This document shows, piece after piece, positions 1-5,150 of a DNA stretch of 5,150 bases. This DNA comes from Sulfurimonadaceae bacterium (GTDB lineage: Bacteria > Campylobacterota > Campylobacteria > Campylobacterales > Sulfurimonadaceae), in assembly GCA_026193155.1 (NCBI GenBank), contig JAPHSI010000080.1, positions 1-5,150 on the forward strand, read 5' to 3'. The notes under the pieces are model-generated. The model saw only the letters and a program-made list of their open reading frames with translations. It was not told where the DNA came from and did no database searches. The position numbers and the translations under genes are program-made. The number at the start of each line of letters is the position of its first letter. Within the stretch, counting starts at the first letter, position 1.

Positions 1-1368
1 CTTTTTTGCTCGTGTCCTACGAGTTTTAACCACAAACAAAACACAAACACTTGTCCGACTTGTTTAGCTCTTCCGGGTGCATTGCCTGTTTTAAACAAAG
101 AGGTTTTACATAAGTCTATTATGTTTGGTACAGCTATAGACGCAACTGTAAATAAAACTTCTTATTTTGACAGAAAATCTTACTTTTATCCGGACAGCCC
201 ATCTGCTTATCAAATCACTCAGCTTTATACACCTGTAGTTGAGCATGGTGAACTGGAGATTGACTTTGAGGATGGAACTCATAAGACTATCCGCATCAAC
301 CGTGCACATATTGAAGCGGATGCAGGTAAGAACATTCACGACGGTGAGATATCAAAAGTTGACCTAAACCGTGCAGGAACTCCACTTTTAGAGATTGTAT
401 CTGAGCCAGATATGCGTAGTGCGGAAGAAGCTATCCTTTATCTTAAAAAACTTCATTCTATTATCCGCTACTTAGATATTGGTGATGCGAATATGCAAGA
501 GGGAAGCTTCCGTGTAGATGTTAACGTATCTATCCGTCCAAAGGGTGATGAAAAACTTTACACTCGTGTAGAGATTAAAAATATCAACTCATTCAAGTTT
601 ATTCATAAAGCGATTGAACTGGAAGTTCAAAGACAAACAGAGGCTTGGGAAGATGGTGTTTATGATGATGAAATCTTCCAAGAGACTAGACTTTTTGACC
701 AAGTTAAAGTAGAGACTCGCTCTATGCGTGGTAAAGAGGAAGCTGCGGATTATCGTTACTTCCCTGAACCTGATTTACTAAAAGCGGTAGTTACTGATGA
801 GATGCTTGAGGTTTATTCAAAAATCCCTGAGCTTCCAGATGAGAAGCGTGATAGATTTGTAAAAGAGTATGGTATGAGTGAGTATAATGCAGGTGTTATA
901 ACATCAAGTGTTGATATGGCTCACTACTTTGAGAGTATGATGGAAGAGGGCATAAGTGCTAAAAATGCTACTACTTGGTTAACGGTTGAACTACTTGCTC
1001 GTCTAAAGGGTGATGTAAACATTACAAACACTCATGTAGATGCTAAAAAACTGGGTCTTTTAGTTAAACGTATAGAAGATCAGACCATCAGTGGTAAAGC
1101 TGCAAAAGAGGTACTTGATAAGTTAGTTGAAGAAAATCTTGAAGTAGACGGTGTTATAGATGCACTTGGACTTAAACAAGTAACGGATATGGGTGCTATT
1201 GAAGCTATCTGTGATGATATAATTGGTGCAAATCCTGAGAAAGTTGCTGAGTACCAAGGTGGTAAAGAGAAACTCTTTGGTTTCTTTGTTGGTCAGGTTA
1301 TGAAAGCATCTAAAGGTACGGCAAGTCCGCAAGCTGTAAATGAAATTTTAAAAGCAAAACTAGGGTAA
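1..1368 (+). CDS. gatB: Asp/Glu-tRNA(Asn/Gln) amidotransferase subunit B, 5'-truncated by the window edge
   Basis: GatB is the tRNA-binding and kinase subunit of GatCAB, which turns misacylated Glu-tRNA(Gln) and/or Asp-tRNA(Asn) into Gln-tRNA(Gln)/Asn-tRNA(Asn) in the cytoplasm. The frame is open from base 1; 455 residues are visible. The family is about 475 long, so roughly 20 N-terminal residues lie outside. A TTG at 82 is not the start, because typical GatB sequence precedes it: CSC at visible residues 3-5, CPTC at 18-21 and LPGALPVLN at 24-32. The four cysteines fit the zinc-ribbon site of many GatB proteins. Other hallmarks are FDRKSYFYPD (56-65), HIEADAGK (103-110), DLNRAGTPLLEIVSEPD (121-137), EGSFRVDVN, VEIKNINSF, DYRYFPEPD and the C-terminal YqeY-like tail (about 379-455) with FFVGQVMKASKG. 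The motif HIEADAGK has Ala where HxEEDAGK is usual. Stop is TAA. The channel gene starts 4 nt downstream. The identification is very secure. Confidence 0.97.
   Translation, partial: LFCSCPTSFNHKQNTNTCPTCLALPGALPVLNKEVLHKSIMFGTAIDATVNKTSYFDRKSYFYPDSPSAYQITQLYTPVVEHGELEIDFEDGTHKTIRINRAHIEADAGKNIHDGEISKVDLNRAGTPLLEIVSEPDMRSAEEAILYLKKLHSIIRYLDIGDANMQEGSFRVDVNVSIRPKGDEKLYTRVEIKNINSFKFIHKAIELEVQRQTEAWEDGVYDDEIFQETRLFDQVKVETRSMRGKEEAADYRYFPEPDLLKAVVTDEMLEVYSKIPELPDEKRDRFVKEYGMSEYNAGVITSSVDMAHYFESMMEEGISAKNATTWLTVELLARLKGDVNITNTHVDAKKLGLLVKRIEDQTISGKAAKEVLDKLVEENLEVDGVIDALGLKQVTDMGAIEAICDDIIGANPEKVAEYQGGKEKLFGFFVGQVMKASKGTASPQAVNEILKAKLG
1362..1365 (+). promoter_or_regulatory. Ribosome binding site for the potassium channel gene
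   Basis: AGGG, lying inside the last codons of gatB, is 7 nt upstream of the GTG at 1373. It supports this GTG as the start. The next in-frame Met is residue 47, already inside the first membrane segment, so a later start would remove part of the voltage sensor. Confidence 0.6.
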
Positions 1369-1372
1369 TTAA

Positions 1373-2938
1373 GTGAGCATTATAAGCAAGGCTATCATTA
1401 ATTTATCCTATGCTTTAGATGACTCCAAAAGATATAACAAAACAAAAAAGTTTTTTTATAATATTTTAGAAAACGATAGTTTTAGACTAAAAAAATATTT
1501 AGACGGATTTATGATTACACTCATTTTTTTGAGTGTATATATTTTGATACGCGACGTAAAACATGAACTTAATGACTTTTGGATTGAGTTTAACAATGTA
1601 GTAATCTCACTTATATTTTTTATAGAATATATATTTAGGTTTTGGGTTAGTAGTAGTATTTCAAAAGTTGTCATAAATCAAAATGAACATAACTTGATGT
1701 TAAACAGAAACTTTAGCATCAAGAAGATGCTAACAGAAGTTTTAAAAGATAAACTAAAGTATGTGTTTTCAATAAAAGCTATTATTGACCTTTTAGCTAT
1801 TATCCCTTTCTTCCATCAACTTAGACTTTTAAGAGTTTTAATACTTTTTAGAGTATTTAAGCTTTTCCGTTATGCAAAAAGTTTTCAGACATTTGTCTCA
1901 GTTTTAGCTACTAAAAAGTTTGAGTTTATAACTCTTTTAATGTTTGCATCTATAATAATTTTTGTATCATCAGTCCTTATATACGTCATGGAAGCAAACA
2001 ATCCTGATTCACCGATTCATACATTATTTGATGCATTTTACTGGTCAATAGTTACAATCTCAACAGTAGGATACGGTGACGTAACAGCAGTAACAAATGA
2101 AGGTCGTAGTGTTGCCATAGTCGTTATTACGTCTGGTGTTGCGGTTCTTGCATTTTCAACATCACTTGTTGTCTCGGCATTTAGTGAAAAGTTAGATGAG
2201 ATGAAAGAGATGAAAACTATTGATAATATCTCAAAAAATAAATCTTTTTATCTAATATGCGGATATGAGGGTGTAGCTAATGAAGTAGCTAAAATACTTA
2301 AGAAGAATGACTTTCAAATTTTAGTCATGGATGAAGATGAAAAACGTGTAAAAGAGGCTATTAAAGATGGTTTTGAAGCACTTAACTTTGATCCTGGAGA
2401 GGTTGAGAGCTATAAAAAGTTAAATATTGACCTCTCAAAACACGTAAGAGCAGTTTTGGCACTTCGTCAAAGTGATGTAGAAAATGTATATACGACTATG
2501 ACCGTTCGCTCAATGCATAAAGATGTATATATATTATCGCTTCTTATGGAGGAGATGCATAGAAATAAACTCTCTATAGCAGGGGCAAATGAAATCATAT
2601 ATTCAAAAGATTTAGTCGGTATGATAGCTAAAGAGTTTATAGGTCAACCTGTTGCTTTTGAAGTTATTCATGCTCTGAGAAGTGAATTTTCCGGTGTAGA
2701 TATGGAAGAGATATTGGTAACTAACCGAATTTTTAAATATATATCTAAAATAAATCAACTTGAAAATGAAAAATATAGAGTAGTTCTTTTAGGGATTTGG
2801 AAAAAAGATAGTGATGAGTTTATCTTTAATCCAAAAGCAGATACAACTATAGAACTTGGTGATTATTTGGTTGTAATAGGAAATTCACTCTTTATTCGTG
2901 AGTTTAAAAGAGCATTGCAAAAGAAGATATTTAGATGA
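1373..2938 (+). CDS. Six-TM voltage-sensor-type potassium channel with C-terminal RCK (TrkA-N/TrkA-C) domain
   Basis: A 521-residue inner-membrane K+ channel subunit of the voltage-gated ion channel superfamily, expected to form a tetramer. A cytoplasmic N-terminus (1-44) precedes S1 (45-60), S2 (74-92), S3 (132-147), S4 (150-168), S5 (183-206), pore helix (218-229), K+ selectivity filter TVGYGD (231-236) and S6 (244-270). F82, E85 and D139 match the charge-transfer centre of Kv channels. S4 carries R151, R154, R160, K163 and R166 at three-residue spacing, with I157 where the third Kv arginine would be. An RCK domain follows: Rossmann TrkA-N at about 291-425 and TrkA-C at about 441-510. The nucleotide-binding glycine motif is degenerate (GYEGVA, 297-302, instead of GxGxxG), but an acidic D320 ends beta-2. 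The GTG start has an AGGG site. The stop overlaps the start of the next RCK gene (ATGA), which suggests coupled translation and a joint complex. The ligand (nucleotide, Ca2+ or other) cannot be read from the sequence. Confidence 0.93.
   Translation: MSIISKAIINLSYALDDSKRYNKTKKFFYNILENDSFRLKKYLDGFMITLIFLSVYILIRDVKHELNDFWIEFNNVVISLIFFIEYIFRFWVSSSISKVVINQNEHNLMLNRNFSIKKMLTEVLKDKLKYVFSIKAIIDLLAIIPFFHQLRLLRVLILFRVFKLFRYAKSFQTFVSVLATKKFEFITLLMFASIIIFVSSVLIYVMEANNPDSPIHTLFDAFYWSIVTISTVGYGDVTAVTNEGRSVAIVVITSGVAVLAFSTSLVVSAFSEKLDEMKEMKTIDNISKNKSFYLICGYEGVANEVAKILKKNDFQILVMDEDEKRVKEAIKDGFEALNFDPGEVESYKKLNIDLSKHVRAVLALRQSDVENVYTTMTVRSMHKDVYILSLLMEEMHRNKLSIAGANEIIYSKDLVGMIAKEFIGQPVAFEVIHALRSEFSGVDMEEILVTNRIFKYISKINQLENEKYRVVLLGIWKKDSDEFIFNPKADTTIELGDYLVVIGNSLFIREFKRALQKKIFR
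1516..1537 (+). repeat. Perfect 8-bp inverted repeat with T6 loop inside the channel gene
   Basis: TACACTCA (1516-1523) and TGAGTGTA (1530-1537) are exact reverse complements separated by six T (1524-1529). They lie in codons 48-55, in the S1-encoding region, about 140 nt after the start codon. The RNA could form a short hairpin. No T-tract follows it and it is inside a coding region, so I do not call it a terminator. Confidence 0.5.
1713..1733 (+). repeat. Second perfect 8-bp inverted repeat inside the channel gene
   Basis: TTAGCATC (1713-1720) and GATGCTAA (1726-1733) are exact reverse complements around a 5-nt loop (AAGAA). They fall in the part of the gene encoding the cytoplasmic S2-S3 linker. 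A hairpin is possible in the mRNA; any role is unknown. Confidence 0.45.
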
Positions 2939-3651
2939 AAAATTTAATAGAAAAAAAAGATGCAGCACTTATATTTGGTTATAACGAATATTCGTTGGAG
3001 ATAGCTAAAAATATATCATTTAAGTATAAAAATATAGAAGTCTTTAGTTTAGAAAAAAATGAAAATTCCAGTCATTTTGATTTGAGTGATGATTGGTCGG
3101 AACTTGAAGAAAAGTTTGATATGGAAAACTCGGTAGCATTTTGTGTATTGCAAGATGATGCTACAAATATATTTTTAACCCTCTCACTTCGTGCAAGCTT
3201 TAAAAACTTAAATATCATAGCTTTTTGTAAAAATAAAGAGGGTGCACATAAGCTTACACTTGCAGGAGCAAACAAGGTTATACCGCTTATTCAAACAACT
3301 GCATCTATGATAAGCGATATGCTTAGAAAACCGATAGTTACTAAAGTTATGCACGGTATACTATATGAAAAAAGTGATTTGAAAATTGCTCAGATTCGTG
3401 TAGAAAAAGAAGCAAGTTTCATCGGTAAGCATCCTTTTGAAGTTAATTGGGGTGAAGAGTTTGGGATTATAGTATTATCTATAATGCAAGATGATATAAA
3501 CTCCAGTTTTATTTACTCCTCAAAAGCTAAACATAAGGCTATTCAAAATGGGGATATATTAATAGTAGTTGGGTATGATAACGATATAATAGAATTCGAA
3601 TCTTTAATAGGGAGTCAGTGTGAAGTCAATTGGGGTGATTGGAGCAGGTAA
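2935..3651 (+). CDS. Soluble RCK/TrkA-like potassium channel regulatory protein
   Basis: A 238-residue cytoplasmic protein with no membrane segment. Residues about 8-130 form a TrkA-N (RCK-N) Rossmann fold: beta-1 ALIFGY (11-16), beta-2 IEVFSLE (34-40), a shortened middle part, then LQDDATNIFLTLSLRA (72-87) and LAGANKVI (109-116), which aligns with AGANEII in the channel's own RCK domain. Residues about 149-222 form a TrkA-C domain ending in the typical NGDILIVVG (205-213). The glycine motif is lost: GYNEYS (15-20) stands where GxGxxG is usual, so classical NAD binding is doubtful. TrkA of Trk uptake systems normally has two such units (about 450 residues); this has one. Its ATG sits in the channel stop codon and only a weak AAGAAG lies upstream, so translation is probably coupled. 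The last ten residues overlap gpsA. By context it most likely joins the channel's gating ring; service to an unlinked Trk/Ktr transporter is an alternative. Confidence 0.85.
   Translation: MKNLIEKKDAALIFGYNEYSLEIAKNISFKYKNIEVFSLEKNENSSHFDLSDDWSELEEKFDMENSVAFCVLQDDATNIFLTLSLRASFKNLNIIAFCKNKEGAHKLTLAGANKVIPLIQTTASMISDMLRKPIVTKVMHGILYEKSDLKIAQIRVEKEASFIGKHPFEVNWGEEFGIIVLSIMQDDINSSFIYSSKAKHKAIQNGDILIVVGYDNDIIEFESLIGSQCEVNWGDWSR
3609..3614 (+). promoter_or_regulatory. Ribosome binding site for gpsA
   Basis: AGGGAG lies 5 nt upstream of the GTG at 3620 and within the end of the RCK gene. It decides the gpsA start: it places MKSIGVIGAGKWG, with the NAD-binding motif at residues 8-13, exactly at the N-terminus as expected for this family. 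Confidence 0.75.
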
Positions 3652-4510
3652 GTGGGGGAGTGCATTAGCATACGCATTTAGTGAAAAAAATGATGTAGTA
3701 ATAACTTCTCGTACGCCTCGTGATTTACCAAATTTTGTATCTTTAGAAGATGCTTTAAAATGTGAGTATATTGTTATGGCGATTCCTGCTCAACAAGTCT
3801 CTAAATGGTTAAAAGAAAACTTCACGTTCAATGGGCAAAAAGTCCTTGTAGTAGCTAAGGGTATAGAAGCTTCAAGCGGGCGTTTTTTAAACGATATATA
3901 TAGACCATATGTACCTGATGCAAACATAGCATTTTTATCTGGTCCATCTTTCGCAGTTGAAGTACAAAAATCATTACCGACTGCACTTGTAGTAAATTCT
4001 ACAAATGAAGAGTTGGCAAGAGACTTTGCAGATATTTTCCCTAGTTTTATCAAGAGTTATACGTCTACGGATGTTGTTGGTGCGGAGGTTGCAGGTGCAT
4101 ATAAAAATGTAATAGCAATAGCGGCTGGCATCTGTGAGGGTTTAGGACTAGGTAAAAATGCAGCTGCAGCTTTAATCTCTCGCGGACTTGTGGAGATGCA
4201 ACGTTTTGGTTTGGCATATGGTGCAAAGAGGGAAACGTTTACAGGTCTTGGTGGAGCAGGAGATTTGTTCTTAACGGCTAGTTCCACAATGAGTAGAAAT
4301 TTCCGTGTCGGTCTTGGCTTAGCCGATGGTAAAACCCAAGATGAGATTTTAAAGGAACTTGGCGAAGTAGCTGAGGGCATCGGTACGGCTTATGCACTTC
4401 ATGAAATATCCGAGCATAAAGATATATATCTTCCGATTGCTAAGGAAGTATATGAGATGCTAGAGGGTAAAAACCCGCAAGAGAGTTTAAAAGATTTACT
4501 TTCAAAATAA
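3620..4510 (+). CDS. gpsA: NAD(P)+-dependent glycerol-3-phosphate dehydrogenase
   Basis: GpsA reduces dihydroxyacetone phosphate to sn-glycerol-3-phosphate, the backbone precursor of phospholipids; it is a soluble cytoplasmic enzyme. The 296-residue product is slightly shorter than the usual 310-340 but complete. Seen in it: dinucleotide motif GAGKWG (8-13) at the very N-terminus, VAKGIE (78-83), LSGPSFAVEV (106-115), the substrate-domain segment EVAGAYKNVIAIAAG (156-170) with the probable catalytic lysine K162, SRGL (187-190), TGLGGAGDL (208-216) and SRNFRVG (225-231) with the phosphate-binding Arg-Asn pair. It starts with GTG behind a good AGGGAG site and overlaps the preceding RCK gene by 32 nt; an SLC13-type transporter starts 9 nt after its TAA stop. 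In Campylobacter jejuni gpsA follows gatB directly (from memory), so the two potassium-channel genes look like a lineage-specific insertion into an older gene pair. Confidence 0.97.
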   Translation: MKSIGVIGAGKWGSALAYAFSEKNDVVITSRTPRDLPNFVSLEDALKCEYIVMAIPAQQVSKWLKENFTFNGQKVLVVAKGIEASSGRFLNDIYRPYVPDANIAFLSGPSFAVEVQKSLPTALVVNSTNEELARDFADIFPSFIKSYTSTDVVGAEVAGAYKNVIAIAAGICEGLGLGKNAAAALISRGLVEMQRFGLAYGAKRETFTGLGGAGDLFLTASSTMSRNFRVGLGLADGKTQDEILKELGEVAEGIGTAYALHEISEHKDIYLPIAKEVYEMLEGKNPQESLKDLLSK

Positions 4511-4514
4511 GGGA
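4509..4514 (+). promoter_or_regulatory. Ribosome binding site for the SLC13-type transporter gene
   Basis: AAGGGA overlaps the end of the gpsA stop codon and lies 5 nt upstream of the ATG at 4520, supporting that start. The position implies readthrough of ribosomes or at least cotranscription with gpsA. Confidence 0.65.
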
Positions 4515-4519
4515 TATAT

Positions 4520-5150
4520 ATGATTGAACACAAAGAACAGATAAAAAAAATATCTATAGGTATTTTAATAGGTTTGCTTGTTTTTGGGATTTCAATCAGT
4601 ATATTTAACCCTACACAAGCCTCACTTCTAGGTCTTATCGCGATGATGGTGGTTCTTTGGACAAATGAGGGCTTACCTCTTGCCGTAGTGTCATTGCTTC
4701 CAATCATACTTTTTCCGGCTTTTTCTATTTTAAATACTAAAGCAACGGCAATTAACTATTCACATCCGATTATTTATTTGTTTTTGGGTGGTTTTTTAAT
4801 AGCTATAGCAGTGGAAAAAACAAACCTGCATACTTGGATAGCAGATAAGATGCTATCACTTTTTCCAAATACTCCAAGGGGTATGATATTTTCTTTAGCC
4901 ATAACTTCAGGATTGTTAAGTTCAATCCTCTCAAACACGACTACAACCCTTCTTCTTATGTCGATAGCTTTATTTATAACAGAAGATGTAAAACTAAAAC
5001 TTCGGTTTGCACTCGCTATAGCGTATGGTGCGAGTGTAGGTGGAATTATGACACCTATAGGCACACCTCCAAACCTTATACTTCTTGGAATTATGTCGGA
5101 TAAAGGGATGGATGCTATACCGTTTTTTCAGTGGATGTGGATGGTTGTCC
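4520..5150 (+). CDS. SLC13/DASS-family anion transporter, N-terminal part (3' end outside the window)
   Basis: The frame is open from ATG 4520 to the right edge: 210 complete codons of a strongly hydrophobic membrane protein, probably under half to one half of a typical 430-600 residue family member. Hydrophobic segments lie at about 12-30, 34-48, 53-71, 83-98, 121-136, 141-154, 163-175 and 180-192. Two family signatures are visible: SNTTTT (138-143), matching the SNT sodium/substrate motif of the divalent anion:Na+ symporters such as VcINDY, and GGIMTPIGTPPNLI (174-187), matching the conserved Gly-Thr/Ser-Pro-Pro-Asn element after it. Members import di- and tricarboxylates, sulfate or related anions with Na+; some distant relatives move phosphate. 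The substrate cannot be told from this half. There is no signal peptide beyond the first membrane segment. It follows gpsA by 9 nt with its own AAGGGA site, so it is likely in the same transcript. Confidence 0.87.
   Translation, partial: MIEHKEQIKKISIGILIGLLVFGISISIFNPTQASLLGLIAMMVVLWTNEGLPLAVVSLLPIILFPAFSILNTKATAINYSHPIIYLFLGGFLIAIAVEKTNLHTWIADKMLSLFPNTPRGMIFSLAITSGLLSSILSNTTTTLLLMSIALFITEDVKLKLRFALAIAYGASVGGIMTPIGTPPNLILLGIMSDKGMDAIPFFQWMWMVV

Noticed and set aside
82..84. TTG as the start codon of gatB
   Set aside because: The same frame is open to base 1 and encodes the conserved cysteine motifs and the LPGA segment of GatB upstream of it, so the real start lies outside the window.
106..1674. 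Minus-strand open frames at 106-339, 1123-1332 and 1456-1674
   Set aside because: They are shadows of gatB and the channel gene, with no ribosome site or recognisable product.
1373..2938. Voltage-gated sodium or calcium channel instead of a potassium channel
   Set aside because: The pore has the K+ signature TVGYGD and the protein ends in an RCK domain, which is characteristic of potassium channels.
3072..4053. Minus-strand open frames at 3072-3275 and 3790-4053
   Set aside because: They are antisense to the RCK gene and gpsA, without any independent support.
4057..4380. Open frame of 107 codons on the minus strand
   Set aside because: It lies wholly opposite gpsA, whose frame is unambiguous; the predicted protein has no recognisable domain.
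4465..4476. GGGT-AAAA-ACCC inverted repeat near the end of gpsA
   Set aside because: The stem has only 4 bp, lies inside the coding sequence and has no following T-tract, so it is not a credible terminator.
4511..4519. AT-rich GATATATAT before the transporter gene as a promoter -10 box
   Set aside because: The 9-nt gap is filled by the ribosome site and its spacer, and no convincing -35 element is visible in the end of gpsA.
4399..5064. Two minus-strand open frames (4399-4707 and 4774-5064)
   Set aside because: They are mostly antisense to the SLC13-type transporter (the first also covers the end of gpsA), whose plus-strand frame shows family motifs and a ribosome site.

Overview
The window is a tightly packed, single-strand stretch from an AT-rich bacterial chromosome, most likely a member of the Campylobacterota (the former Epsilonproteobacteria) close to Sulfurimonas or a relative. 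This rests on the GatB and GpsA protein sequences, the low GC content, and the gatB...gpsA neighbourhood, which I recall as adjacent genes in Campylobacter jejuni. The genus is inference; no database search was possible.

Layout, all on the + strand: (1) the 3' part of gatB (1-1368, 5' end outside the window); (2) a six-transmembrane, voltage-sensor-type potassium channel with a C-terminal RCK (TrkA-N/TrkA-C) domain (1373-2938, GTG start); (3) a short soluble RCK/TrkA-like protein (2935-3651) that starts in the stop codon of the channel gene (ATGA overlap); (4) gpsA, glycerol-3-phosphate dehydrogenase (3620-4510, GTG start, 32-nt overlap with gene 3); (5) the first 210 codons of an SLC13/DASS-type anion transporter (4520 to the right edge). 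The gaps are +4, -4, -32 and +9 nt. There is no room for an intergenic promoter or terminator, so the five genes look like one transcription unit with translational coupling. No stretch over 300 bases lacks a gene. I see no RNA genes, mobile elements, CRISPR arrays or origins.

Functionally, gatB and gpsA are housekeeping genes (tRNA-dependent amidation; the phospholipid precursor glycerol-3-phosphate). The two genes between them form a potassium-channel cassette. The channel carries its own RCK domain, and the next gene supplies a free RCK protein, so the products could build a gating ring of tethered plus soluble RCK subunits. That arrangement resembles MthK, but here the soluble part comes from a separate gene rather than from internal initiation. 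Both RCK domains have a degenerate Rossmann glycine motif, and the S4 segment lacks the basic residue at the position equivalent to R3 of Kv channels. This pair is the most interesting part of the window. It is a variation on known families, and I do not see clear evidence of an entirely new system.
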